Virus record (IMG/VR): IMGVR_UViG_3300024355_000380
Span: 1-27,791 of that record
Length of the DNA: 27,791 nucleotides
Direction: 5' to 3' (one strand)
Source of the DNA: a virus
Notes under the pieces: generated by a model
Told to the model about the DNA's origin: nothing
Databases searched by the model: none
The model's input: the letters and a program-made list of their open reading frames with translations, nothing else
Shown here: piece by piece, positions 13,384-20,879 of the stretch
Position numbering within the stretch: the stretch's first letter is position 1
How the letters are laid out: every line of letters starts with the position of its first letter
Position numbers and translations under genes: made by a program

Positions 13384-13407
13384 GAGGGGTTTTTACCCCT
13401 CTTTTTT
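13384..13407 (+). terminator. terminator after the capsid-decoration pair
   Basis: GAGGGG (13384-13389), loop TTTTTA, CCCCTC (13396-13401), then TTTTTT. On the minus strand the stem also falls at the end of the antisense endonuclease gene, whose stop is in the loop. Confidence 0.9.
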
Positions 13408-13890
13408 ATGTTTGCGTTTATTTGAGGCTTGAATTGTCCAAGTCGCCCAACGGCAATTTTGAGGCTCATAATTTCCATATGGGTCAATTCTGTCCAGTGT
13501 TGTTTGCCCCGGTCTAGGGCCCATATCTTCAATGAATGCGGTAAAACTTTCCCATCTCTGACAAACCTTTACGCCCGAGCCTCCGTAGTAACGAAATGCG
13601 GCGTGGTTTGGGTTGTTGCAACGCTCTCTCATGCCTTGCCAAATCCGATACTCAGGTATTGCGCTTAATCCGTGAAATTCATATCGCGGAACACCGGCAA
13701 CGCATCCGCAAGACTTTGAACGTCCACGTTTCAAGGAAGTTCCTTGAATTTCCCTTTGTCTACCGCACACACAGCGGCACAGCCAATAACAACGCTTGGC
13801 CCCGTTAGGCATTGTTCGCTTTATTGGTGCGTCACCAATGACAGTCCAATTGCCAAAGGTTTGGCCCGCAAGCCATAATGGAGTTCTCAT
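13393..13890 (-). CDS. AP2/HNH-like homing endonuclease-type protein (HNH-3)
   Basis: This 165-residue protein is read leftward from the ATG at 13890-13888, with GGAACAGG just upstream. The N-terminal module LWLAGQTFGNWTVIGDAP, then CYWLCRCVCG, then GRSKSCGC is the zinc-binding/AP2-like block of these proteins. The C-terminal block YRIWQGMRERCNNPNH, YYGGSGVKVCQRW, LDRIDPYGNYEPQNCRWATW is the usual HNH-like end. Such genes are freestanding phage mobile genes. It lies antisense between the decoration and adaptor genes and ends inside the terminator hairpin. It is not similar to HNH-1 or HNH-2. A frame extension to 13944 is possible but covers non-family residues. Confidence 0.82.
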   Translation of the reverse strand: MRTPLWLAGQTFGNWTVIGDAPIKRTMPNGAKRCYWLCRCVCGRQREIQGTSLKRGRSKSCGCVAGVPRYEFHGLSAIPEYRIWQGMRERCNNPNHAAFRYYGGSGVKVCQRWESFTAFIEDMGPRPGQTTLDRIDPYGNYEPQNCRWATWTIQASNKRKHKKEG

Positions 13891-14126
13891 CCTGTTCCGA
13901 GCAGGGTGCGCAAGGCTGGGAGCGCCAACTCGCCAGCCCAACAATTTTACAGCAAGGGAGCAAGATCATCGGACTTTTTGCTTTCCGCAGGCGCCAAGAG
14001 AACAAAGCGGCCAACAAGATCCAAGATCAAGAAACTGCACCTAAACTTGATACAGAAGAGCCGGCGCCTAAAAAGCGTCGCACTGTGAAGTCCAAAGTGG
14101 AGCCCACCGATGGCCATCTCGATTGA
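13878..14126 (+). CDS. small basic/acidic hypothetical protein, start uncertain
   Basis: The coding end is fairly convincing: FAFRRRQENKAANKIQDQET followed by PKKRRTVKSKVEPTDGHLD, overlapping the next gene by 17 bases. The start is not. The ATG at 13878 gives 82 residues but overlaps the first 13 bases of the antisense HNH-3 gene. A strong AAGGGAG at 13951-13957 is followed at proper spacing by an in-frame ATC-ATC (13965), giving (I)IGLFAFRRRQ..., so either a non-standard start or a mutated ATG is possible. The role is unknown. Insertion of HNH-3 may have removed its original 5' end. Confidence 0.45.
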   Translation: MEFSSCSEQGAQGWERQLASPTILQQGSKIIGLFAFRRRQENKAANKIQDQETAPKLDTEEPAPKKRRTVKSKVEPTDGHLD

Positions 14127-14676
14127 CGCCACTGTTGGTGGGGCCTCGGCAAATTCCTACCTGACACTGGCGGCAGCTGAACTGATAGTTGAGGGTTTCG
14201 TTCAAGACGATGACGTAGCCGCTTGGGCGTCAGCCACGAACGATCAGAAGAATCGGGCGCTGTACACCGCAACGCAGCGCCTTGATCGTGAACGCTTTCT
14301 TGGCGCACGGGCTACCGATACTCAAGCTTTGCAATGGCCGCGTACTGGCGTGCGCAAGCCTGACACGTACATCAATACGTACGCTGTTGGGTTCCCGTTC
14401 CGCATCACTACGGACTATTACACCGACACCGAAATTCCTGATCAGATCAAAAAGGCTCAGGTCGTTCTCGCCGTTTACCTGAACAACAACAAAGACGGCA
14501 TGGGCCTGAGCGGCATTGAAGATTACAAGTCGGTTCAGATCGGCACATTGCGTGTGGAGTCTGCGGGCGCCAGCAGCATGGCCACCGGAGCTGATCGTGT
14601 GCCGCCGTTGTTTGAACGCTATCTGACCGGGCTTAGAATCAGTGGACCGGGCAACTTTTCTATCAAACGGAGTTGA
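14110..14676 (+). CDS. head-tail adaptor (DnaT-like / gp6-like connector)
   Basis: This 188-residue protein starts at the ATG at 14110. ASANSYLTLAAAELIVEGFV, then QKNRALYTATQRLDRERFLG, then QALQWPRTGV follows the 'sYatl.eAd.y......W......K..AL..At..ld...w.G.r....Q.L.wPR.g' pattern of the connector proteins annotated as DnaT-like or adaptor Ad1. These bind under the portal and begin head completion. The end, FERYLTGLRISGPGNFSIKR, is also usual. It is the first of the neck genes; three small paralogous genes separate it from the next connector. Confidence 0.8.
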   Translation: MAISIDATVGGASANSYLTLAAAELIVEGFVQDDDVAAWASATNDQKNRALYTATQRLDRERFLGARATDTQALQWPRTGVRKPDTYINTYAVGFPFRITTDYYTDTEIPDQIKKAQVVLAVYLNNNKDGMGLSGIEDYKSVQIGTLRVESAGASSMATGADRVPPLFERYLTGLRISGPGNFSIKRS

Positions 14677-14678
14677 AC

Positions 14679-14915
14679 ATGGCCGATAGCGACTCCTACA
14701 ACATTGGTTTTGAGTACATCAGTGATACTGCTGCTCACACCGGCCGGTTTTACAAGCTGTATGCCTTGGCCGATGCCGTGATCAGTACAGCCACTGTGCA
14801 GAACGCCAGCGGCAATACCTTCACCTCTGTGCCTCTTACCGCAGGCGACAGCATTGAAGGCGTATTCACCAGTGTGACACTGGCATCCGGCAAGATTGTC
14901 GCCTACAAGATCTGA
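14679..14915 (+). CDS. tandem paralogue 1 (AYKI-ending small beta protein)
   Basis: The ATG at 14679, preceded by CGGAG, gives a 78-residue protein; a TTG two codons earlier is less likely. It is the first of three adjacent paralogues. They share a SDTAAHTGRF-like motif near residue 15-25, a G-rich middle, and a common end (GVFTSVTLASGKIVAYKI here). The composition is beta-rich. Small proteins with this 'G.F.s..L.sG.viAYk' end occur in many phage head/tail modules, and their role is uncertain. Candidates are shell decoration or short fibres. Tight packing with the neck genes suggests a structural role. Confidence 0.75.
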   Translation: MADSDSYNIGFEYISDTAAHTGRFYKLYALADAVISTATVQNASGNTFTSVPLTAGDSIEGVFTSVTLASGKIVAYKI

Positions 14916-14917
14916 TC

Positions 14918-15172
14918 ATGGCCAACACCAACAGCATTGATCCGAGCTACAGCATCGGTGCCGACTTTGTGAATACCACTGCGGCAAAGACTGGCCGGTG
15001 GGATCGCATCGTGATCGCCAAAAACAATACGTCGTTCACTGCCATCACAGCGCAGAACTACACGGGCAATACTTTGGTTGGTGAATCGTTCCCGGCTGGG
15101 TTTGAACTGCAAGGCGTCTTTACCGCGTTTACGCTGGCTTCGGCTGGCGCTGTCATTGCCTACAAGATCTGA
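14918..15172 (+). CDS. tandem paralogue 2 (AYKI-ending small beta protein)
   Basis: This 84-residue protein starts at the ATG at 14918, two bases after the preceding stop. It aligns with its neighbours: NTTAAKTGRWDRIVIAKNNT, then TAQNYTGNTLVGESFPAGFE, and the shared end GVFTAFTLASAGAVIAYKI. The DNA at its end (GCCTACAAGATCTGATCATG) is identical to that at the end of paralogue 1, a sign of recent tandem duplication. The function is presumably the same as paralogue 1, but the middle has diverged. Confidence 0.75.
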   Translation: MANTNSIDPSYSIGADFVNTTAAKTGRWDRIVIAKNNTSFTAITAQNYTGNTLVGESFPAGFELQGVFTAFTLASAGAVIAYKI

Positions 15173-15174
15173 TC

Positions 15175-15429
15175 ATGGCAAAAGCACGGGGCGGCGCATC
15201 TGTTGTTGACTACGCGGTTGGCGCCGAGGTGATTACCGACACTGTTGCCCATACCGGCAGGTTTAGTCATATCGACTTCTACGAAAACAGCACGGTTGAC
15301 GCGATCATTTCGACCAACGTGATCGACAATAATTTTGCCGGTGCTGCCATTGATTCCGGTGCTCACCTGACTGGTTATTTCACCAGTATCAAACTTACAA
15401 ACGGCGCCTGCATCGCCTACAAAATCTGA
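15175..15429 (+). CDS. tandem paralogue 3 (AYKI-ending small beta protein)
   Basis: This 84-residue protein starts at the ATG at 15175, again two bases after the stop of paralogue 2. The shared frame is DTVAHTGRFSHIDFYENST, then a diverged middle, then GYFTSIKLTNGACIAYKI. It is the most divergent in the middle and N-terminus. Its TGA overlaps the next connector's ATG (TGATG), so the three paralogues are embedded in the neck operon and not on a separate transcript. Three non-identical copies suggest either a mixed oligomer or divergence of a surface-exposed protein. Confidence 0.75.
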   Translation: MAKARGGASVVDYAVGAEVITDTVAHTGRFSHIDFYENSTVDAIISTNVIDNNFAGAAIDSGAHLTGYFTSIKLTNGACIAYKI

Positions 15430-15785
15430 TGGCACTTGCAACCTCATTGCGGAAGACCGCCAGCAAGCTGATGCTGAAATTTGGTGGCCAAGTCACCATC
15501 CGACGTATTACCACCGGCGCTTACAACCCAACCACAGGCGTGGCAACACCAACAGCATCGGAAACCGTTGTGCGTGGCGTGCTTGAAGATGTGATTGAGC
15601 GCGAGATCAACGATCTGGTAAAGAGCACCGATAAGAAGCTCACAATCGCCGCCGCTGATCTTGCCTACGAGCCTGCAGTGTCTGATCAGGTGACTGTATC
15701 TAGCCGCATTATGCAGGTGGTTGAGGTGCGCAAAATCGAGCAGGACAATACGCCTATTGTGTTTGAAGTATTCCTGAGAGAGTGA
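15429..15785 (+). CDS. head closure / head-tail connector protein
   Basis: This 118-residue protein starts at the ATG at 15429. LMLKFGGQVTIRRITTGAYN, then ATPTASETVVRGVLEDVIER, then VSDQVTVSSRIMQVVEVRKI fits small beta-barrel head-closure proteins (SPP1 gp16/HK97 Hc1 type): an early 'G..vti.r...g.y.p.tG' strand pair and a central beta barrel. These seal the connector after packaging and offer the surface to which the tail binds. Its place between adaptor and gp10-like protein matches the usual order. Confidence 0.75.
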   Translation: MALATSLRKTASKLMLKFGGQVTIRRITTGAYNPTTGVATPTASETVVRGVLEDVIEREINDLVKSTDKKLTIAAADLAYEPAVSDQVTVSSRIMQVVEVRKIEQDNTPIVFEVFLRE

Positions 15786-15786
15786 C

Positions 15787-16191
15787 ATGGCACGCACCAT
15801 CAGGGTTGGTGAGATCGGTGATTACGCGGAACGTCAGTTAAATCTGTTGGTTAAAGCCGCTGTGTTGACCGCTGATCAACGATTGAAGCTTGCCAGCCCT
15901 GTAGATACAGGTCGCTTTCGTGCTAGTTGGGCGATTGGCGAAAACGCAGCACCTTCAAAAGGGCAGCCAGAGGGCGAGTATCCAAGTAACCCGGCGCCAA
16001 CTGCAGTCAATTACAGCCTTGGCAACGAGCGTATCGGGAATGTTTACAGCATTCACAACAACCTGATTTACGCCGAACCCCTTGCACGGGGGCACAGCAA
16101 ACAGGCGGAAGACGGCTGGGTTGATTCGATTGCCAAAGACGTTCAGACTTACGTCAACGCCGAAGCGGACCGGATTGGTCGATCATCATGA
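15787..16191 (+). CDS. HK97 gp10-like neck/tail-completion protein
   Basis: This is a 134-residue protein. The centre, KLASPVDTGRFRASWAIGEN, and the later YSIHNNLIYAEPLARGHSKQ, followed by GWVDSIAKDV, are the marks of HK97 gp10-like proteins (Pv.tGrlr.s......N...Ya..le.G.s.qap.Gmv). They take part in joining head and tail, probably at the neck. The ATG at 15787 is one base after the preceding stop, and the 3' end overlaps the next start by four bases (ATGA). Confidence 0.88.
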   Translation: MARTIRVGEIGDYAERQLNLLVKAAVLTADQRLKLASPVDTGRFRASWAIGENAAPSKGQPEGEYPSNPAPTAVNYSLGNERIGNVYSIHNNLIYAEPLARGHSKQAEDGWVDSIAKDVQTYVNAEADRIGRSS

Positions 16192-16619
16192 GCCTTAACA
16201 CCGTCCGCGCCTACATCGAAAATCGGATCGCAACGGAGTTTGCCGCTTCGCCTGCTATTCAGGTTGCCTATCAGAACGTCCCTTTTACGCCGCCGAACAA
16301 CGCAAGCTGGATTCAAACCAGCATTATCTGGGGTGACTCTGCCTACATGACGATCCTTACAACGTCATCGCGTGGCACTGGTGCAGGCTTTGATCGTCGT
16401 AACGGCACTCTTGTGTTCAACATCTTTGCTCCGCGTGGTGGTGGTCCTGGTGCTGGCCTGACGATTGCTCAGCGTTGCATCACCCTATTTTCACGTTTGC
16501 AGCTTGAAAATATAAAGTTTGACGCCGCAAATGGTCCGCGCACCATTGAACCATCGTCACCGGAAGGGTTTTCGCAAACGCAGGTCGTCATAACTTTTGA
16601 AGCTTATGAGCAAAGCTAG
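16188..16619 (+). CDS. tail terminator protein
   Basis: This 143-residue protein starts at the ATG at 16188. Its layout is that of lambda gpU-like/DUF4128-type terminators: a first helix TVRAYIENRIATEFAASPAI, then YQNVPFTPPNNASWIQTSII, then the strand GTLVFNIFAPRGGGPGAGLT, and the helix TIAQRCITLFSRL. Tail terminators cap the finished tube and stop its growth at the length set by the tape measure, then bind the neck. It lies between the gp10-like and tail-tube genes, the usual order. Confidence 0.8.
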   Translation: MSLNTVRAYIENRIATEFAASPAIQVAYQNVPFTPPNNASWIQTSIIWGDSAYMTILTTSSRGTGAGFDRRNGTLVFNIFAPRGGGPGAGLTIAQRCITLFSRLQLENIKFDAANGPRTIEPSSPEGFSQTQVVITFEAYEQS

Positions 16620-16648
16620 AATCTGATCAGCCAATACCGTTCACAACA

Positions 16649-17407
16649 ATGGCTGTCACTGTTCTGTCCGGTACGTCCGGCGCCCTTTACTACAAGCCCG
16701 CTGGAACCACCGGAACTTTCGGTGAGTCTGGTGTGAATACTTCTACTGAAACCATCACGGTTGAGCCTTACCTGAATTTCAAGGTTGGCGATCCCGTCAA
16801 GTTCCGTGTTGTTAATAGCCAGACTGGCGAAGCTGGCACTGGCACCCTGCCCGCTGGCCTTTCTGCTGGTACTACCTATTACGTAATTGCCTACACCGCC
16901 AGCTCTGGTGCTCTGCAGGTTTCCGCTTCTGCTGGCGGTGCTGCTGTCAACATCACTGATGATGGCACTGCTGCTGCACCTAACGAGTTTGAGGTGTATT
17001 ACGCCGATTATGCCGCCGTGGGCCAAGTTCAGTCCTGGGGCTTTGAAATTTCACGTTCGGAAATTGATGTTACAACCATCGGTCAAACCGCTGGGCAGTA
17101 CGCACCTTTCCGTGCTTATATCCCCGGTTTCGCTGATGGCACTGGCACTGCCACTGTGTACGTCACCAACGAAGACAGCGCCCTGTCTAACCGCATGGTG
17201 GAAGACGTGCTGCAGCGTCAGCAAGTTGGTTGTGCCTTCAAGCTGTACACCGACAAGCAAAGCTCTGAGGCCCTCAGTCGCTCCATTGCCATGGATGCTG
17301 TGCTGCTGACCGCAAGCCTGAACGTCAACCCCGACGACGCTCAACAGGTTGAAATCACCTTCCGCCCTGCTGGCGTGCCGACCTTCGATTTCAGCACCTC
17401 CGCCTGA
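16649..17407 (+). CDS. major tail tube protein with an inserted domain
   Basis: This 252-residue protein starts at the ATG at 16649. Tube-fold signs are VGQVQSWGFEISRSEIDVTT, then FRAYIPGFADGTGTATVYVT, then the ending QQVEITFRPAGVPTF. An extra segment between about residues 45 and 110 (FKVGDPVKFRVVNS..., LPAGLSAGTTYYVIAY, then SGALQVSASAGGAAVNITDD) resembles the 'GDpV.f...lP.gl..gt.YyVia....' modules seen in tail and fibre proteins and probably projects from the tube. It polymerises around the tape measure. Its position before the chaperone genes and the terminator after it support major-tube status. Confidence 0.82.
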   Translation: MAVTVLSGTSGALYYKPAGTTGTFGESGVNTSTETITVEPYLNFKVGDPVKFRVVNSQTGEAGTGTLPAGLSAGTTYYVIAYTASSGALQVSASAGGAAVNITDDGTAAAPNEFEVYYADYAAVGQVQSWGFEISRSEIDVTTIGQTAGQYAPFRAYIPGFADGTGTATVYVTNEDSALSNRMVEDVLQRQQVGCAFKLYTDKQSSEALSRSIAMDAVLLTASLNVNPDDAQQVEITFRPAGVPTFDFSTSA

Positions 17408-17433
17408 TAGGCTTGCGAGGAATGTTCAGATCG

Positions 17434-17461
17434 GCCCCTGGGTTGCACCGGGGGCTTTTTT
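17434..17461 (+). terminator. terminator after the tail tube gene
   Basis: GCCCCTGG (17434-17441), loop GTTGCA, CCGGGGGC (17448-17455) with one wobble pair, then TTTTTT. It would limit chaperone expression relative to the tube. Confidence 0.9.
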
Positions 17462-17493
17462 GTGTCTAAAGTGATAACAAGCACCTGATTTTT

Positions 17494-17853
17494 ATGCCCG
17501 CACCCGCATCGTCAGCTCTTGCCCGCCTGAAAAAGGCCGCCAATCTGACGCCCGTGAAGCGTGTGGTGACCTTGGCAAACGGCGACGTGTTTGAGTTTTA
17601 CAGCGCCCCGTTGACGATGGCCGAGCGCGAGCGTGCGCAGAAGATGCCTGGCGGTGATGATCCAAATGGTTTTGCGCTGAACCTACTGGTGACAAAGGCT
17701 GTTGACGATGCCGGGCAGCGCCTGTTTCAGGCCGGTGAGATTGCCGAGCTGAAGAACGAAGTGATGGATGCCGACCTGCAGGCTTTGATGCTGGCGATCA
17801 TCACGAATCCTGAGGAAGAAAAAGACCTAGACATGAAAAGCCGTAAAGGCTGA
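17494..17853 (+). CDS. tail assembly chaperone, short form (G)
   Basis: This 119-residue protein starts at the ATG at 17494. LKKAANLTPVKRVVTLANGD, then YSAPLTMAERERAQKM, then NEVMDADLQALMLAIITNPE is the layout of siphophage tail chaperones, small helical proteins lying between tube and tape measure. The 'P.t..er......' motif is seen in many of them. They bind the tape measure and recruit tube subunits and are absent from the finished tail. The frame ends KDLDMKSRKG and stops at 17851-17853. A second conserved block follows in another frame (next entry). The start has no strong ribosome site. Confidence 0.85.
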   Translation: MPAPASSALARLKKAANLTPVKRVVTLANGDVFEFYSAPLTMAERERAQKMPGGDDPNGFALNLLVTKAVDDAGQRLFQAGEIAELKNEVMDADLQALMLAIITNPEEEKDLDMKSRKG

Positions 17854-18022
17854 GCTAAAAAAAGACAACCTGCTGTTGCTGCAGCTTGGGGTCGCCAAGG
17901 AGTTGGGATATACATTGGCTCGCCTGAATCAGGAGGTGACGCTAGAAGAACTGTTGATTTGGTCTAGTTATTTTGAGCTGCAAAACGAAGAGCAAGAACG
18001 TCAGATGAAGCGACGCCGGTAG
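17494..18022 (+). CDS. tail assembly chaperone, frameshifted long form (GT)
   Basis: Downstream of the G stop, a different frame is open from 17837 to the TAG at 18020-18022. It reads AELKKDNLLLLQLGVAKELG, then YTLARLNQEVTLEELLIWSS, then YFELQNEEQERQMKRRR, a typical T domain. There is no ATG or GTG near its beginning, so it is expected as a fusion. The frame relation needs +1 (or -2), not the common -1. The best sites are AAA-A at 17836-17839, where tRNA-Lys can re-pair perfectly one base on, and AAA-G at 17845-17848. Shifting at the first skips one base and gives about 175 residues. A sequencing error at an A-run is an alternative. Confidence 0.75.
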
Positions 18023-18048
18023 ACTGCTGATAGCAAAAGGGTTGTGCC

Positions 18049-20418
18049 GTGTCTGTCGTCGCCAACGTTGCCATCAATGTTGATAGCCGTGGCGCAACTC
18101 AGAAGCTGCGTGAGGTTCAGCAAGCAGCTCAACAAGCGCAAAGAGCATTAGAGGATATTGGCGGCGCTTCAGGTGCCAAGCCTTTTCGAGCCGCGAGTAG
18201 CTCTGCGTCTGAGCTGATCGGCGTATTAGGTCGATTATCAGCAGCATATCTTGGCTTAAGAACGGCACAACAGGCTGTTCAGGCTGGCATCCAACGCGAA
18301 GAATCAGTACGTCGGCTCACGTTTTTAGCAAAAGGTTATGGCGAAGTTGCGAGAGCGCAGGAATTAGCGGCGCAATCTGGAAGAACATTTGGCTTAAGCG
18401 CCAGCGAAAGTAACCAACAATTTGCTCAGCTGTACGGGCGGCTGCGTCCACTCAATGTCAGCCTTGAAGATATTAACGCTGCTTTTGTTGGCTTTAATAC
18501 TGCCGCAAAAGTAAGCGGTGCTACAACCGCAGAAAGTGCCGGAGCTTTGCTGCAATTAACACAAGCTCTTGGTTCTGGTGTTTTAAGAGGACAGGAACTT
18601 AATTCTGTTCTTGAACAAGCGCCCGGATTGGTTATTGCATTAACCAAGGAGCTTGGCAAGCCGGTTAGCGAAATCAGGAAACTTGCCGAACAAGGCGAAA
18701 TTACGTCTGACGTTGTTATCCGTGCATTGAAACGTGCGGGCACAGAAGGTGCTGATGAACTTGCGGCTGCAATGAACGGACCCGCTCAGGCGGTTAAAAA
18801 TCTACAGAATGAGTTTGAGAATTTTCAGGTAGCAGCGACCCAAGATCTGATACCGACAATTGTTGACGCGATGAAGGGATTGCGTGAACTACTTATATCG
18901 CTAGGTCCAATCATTAGGGGAATTGGCGGAATTGCTGCCCAGACAATTGGAACAATTACAGATGTTATTAATGCGGCAACAAGGCCCGGGGCAACCGCTG
19001 CTGCTGTAGCAATTAAAGGCGGCCGCTTGCCTTTGGCGGGACTTGGTGGCATGTCTGGTGCCGGTGAGTTGTTCAAAGGCACAAGTGGAGCGTTTGGTAC
19101 GGGGCTGACTGGGCTCAAGGCTGAAGCAGCTTTTCTTGCCAGGCAACGGCGCCAGCCTGTCACTGATGTTTTGTTGCAGTTAATGCAAAATCGTCTTCAG
19201 CGCATGGAGACACCTGCCGAAGTATCAACACCAGATCTACCGGCCACTTTCATTTCCTCTGGCGCCACAGACGGAAAAAAGGCAAAAGGAAAAACTGATG
19301 CAGAACGAGCAGCGGAAAGACTGAAAAAAGAAATTGAGCAATCTCTTGAGTTAGGCGATCGCTTGGGCACTGAATTCAAGCGCCAAGTGATTTTGCTCGA
19401 TACAAGTTCAGAGATTGAGCGAAAAAGACTACAAATTCAATTTGACTTTGAAGATCGTGCCAAGCAAATTGGCGAACTAAAAAATGCGGAGCAACGGGTC
19501 AATCTGACCACTCTGAACAAAGAAATTAAACGACTTGACACGCTCAAGCTTCAAACCGAAGAGCTGAAAAAGCAAATTGAAGAATTTGGTAAGCGTGCTG
19601 GTTTGACCTTTGGGGAGCCGTTGCGCGGTGGTGCCGGTGCATTTAGAACTGATATCAATCTTGGTCCGGTAGATGATGCCACCAAGAAAACAGAAGAACT
19701 GAAAAAGCGTTTTGAAGAGTTGATTGATCCCGTCAATATGGCGATAACTGGTGCCCAAGGTATTGGCAGCGCATTCAGCAGCGCGTTTCAATCAATCATC
19801 ACCGGTGCTCAGTCAACAAAACAAGTATTGGCTGATTTCTTCAAAGGTATTGGCGATGCTTTCGTTCAAATGGCAACGGAGATCATTGCTCAGATGGTTG
19901 TCATGTTTGCCTTTAAGCAATTGCTGGGCTTGTTTGGTGGTGGCGGCGGTGGCGCTGGGATGTTTAGTGGGCAAGGGCCCGTAACGATGCCTGCCGCTGG
20001 CGTTGGTGGCGGAGCATCAATGTTTGGTGCCGGTGCGCCTAGCTTTTTTGCGGAAGGCGGTTTTGTCACAGGACCAACTCGTGCACTTATTGGCGAAGGT
20101 GGTGAGCCCGAATACGTTATTCCCGCCAGCAAGATGCGTACCGCAATGGGTCGTTATGCGGCTGGTGCTCGTGGTGCTGCTGTCATCCCAGGCAAAGGCG
20201 GGACACAGGCTGGCGAAACCGGCGCTGGTGCCGCCACAATGGAGCCAATCGACGTGCGCTACAGCATCGAACGCATCAACAGCGTGGATTACGTCACTGC
20301 AGACCAATTCCAGCGCGGAATGCAGCAGGCTGCAACTAAGGGCGCTCTCGAAGGTGAACGCCGTACACTACTTCGTCTGCAACAATCACCAAATACTCGT
20401 AGCAGGATTGGAATCTAA
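18049..20418 (+). CDS. tape measure protein
   Basis: This 789-residue protein starts at a GTG at 18049 with AAAAGGG seven bases upstream. The N-terminal third is helical, with FLAKGYGEVARAQELAAQSG and VLRGQELNSVLEQAPGLVIA typical of the tape_meas_nterm domain. A charged coiled coil follows at about residues 415-545. The C-terminal third has a hydrophobic helix (MATEIIAQMVVMFAFKQLLG) and a Gly-rich turn. The end, FAEGGFVTGPTRALIGEGGE then PEYVIPASKM, is the usual tape-measure tail. Tail length scales with it: about 0.15 nm per residue gives a tail near 115-120 nm. Its TAA overlaps the next ATG. Confidence 0.93.
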   Translation: MSVVANVAINVDSRGATQKLREVQQAAQQAQRALEDIGGASGAKPFRAASSSASELIGVLGRLSAAYLGLRTAQQAVQAGIQREESVRRLTFLAKGYGEVARAQELAAQSGRTFGLSASESNQQFAQLYGRLRPLNVSLEDINAAFVGFNTAAKVSGATTAESAGALLQLTQALGSGVLRGQELNSVLEQAPGLVIALTKELGKPVSEIRKLAEQGEITSDVVIRALKRAGTEGADELAAAMNGPAQAVKNLQNEFENFQVAATQDLIPTIVDAMKGLRELLISLGPIIRGIGGIAAQTIGTITDVINAATRPGATAAAVAIKGGRLPLAGLGGMSGAGELFKGTSGAFGTGLTGLKAEAAFLARQRRQPVTDVLLQLMQNRLQRMETPAEVSTPDLPATFISSGATDGKKAKGKTDAERAAERLKKEIEQSLELGDRLGTEFKRQVILLDTSSEIERKRLQIQFDFEDRAKQIGELKNAEQRVNLTTLNKEIKRLDTLKLQTEELKKQIEEFGKRAGLTFGEPLRGGAGAFRTDINLGPVDDATKKTEELKKRFEELIDPVNMAITGAQGIGSAFSSAFQSIITGAQSTKQVLADFFKGIGDAFVQMATEIIAQMVVMFAFKQLLGLFGGGGGGAGMFSGQGPVTMPAAGVGGGASMFGAGAPSFFAEGGFVTGPTRALIGEGGEPEYVIPASKMRTAMGRYAAGARGAAVIPGKGGTQAGETGAGAATMEPIDVRYSIERINSVDYVTADQFQRGMQQAATKGALEGERRTLLRLQQSPNTRSRIGI

Positions 20419-20879
20419 TGGAATTCAACCTGGGGCATTTACTAGAAGCAACCGCCCAAAACGGCACTATTTACCGTTTTCAAAATTTTGCTGTTAGCAC
20501 AGATGTTACATATCTTGAACAGACTTTCGCATTTATACCGTTTGGTTTTTCCGGGGCAACTGCCAGCCTCACAGGAGATAACTTGGATGCCTCAATCATC
20601 CTTACCCAATCAAATTTGGCGCGAGCATGGGCGGAACAAGCTATCGCTGAACGTTGGTTAGGCGAAATCAGTGTTTGTCTTGTGAATCCAGAAACAAGAA
20701 CCGTTTCCCGAGTTCTATACGAATATGTCGGCACTGTTGCCAATGGTGGGTGGTCGCCAGAGCGGATTGAGTTAAGACTCAACACTGTTATGGATTCTGT
20801 TAAGGCTTCGATCCCAAACCGCAGGTTGTTGCGTAATTTGGTTGGTAATCTTCCTATCACGGGCCAGGTTCGTGTGTGA
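20418..20879 (+). CDS. minor tail protein (distal tail / tip hub-associated)
   Basis: This 153-residue protein starts at the ATG overlapping the tape-measure stop (TAATG). The layout is beta-rich: RFQNFAVSTDVTYLEQTFAF, then LTGDNLDASIILTQSNLARA, then RVLYEYVGTVANGGWSPERI, and a C-terminal VKASIPNRRLLRNLVGNLPI. The 'iPnr.ll.nlvG.lP' end and position match the small minor tail proteins (lambda gpM/gpL-like) between tape measure and the NlpC/P60 protein in cyanophage tails. The family call is by pattern and place. Confidence 0.7.
   Translation: MEFNLGHLLEATAQNGTIYRFQNFAVSTDVTYLEQTFAFIPFGFSGATASLTGDNLDASIILTQSNLARAWAEQAIAERWLGEISVCLVNPETRTVSRVLYEYVGTVANGGWSPERIELRLNTVMDSVKASIPNRRLLRNLVGNLPITGQVRV

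Noticed and set aside
14027-14308. Minus-strand 93-residue frame across the small gene and adaptor start
   Set aside because: Arg/Ser/Pro-rich shadow with no support from the context.
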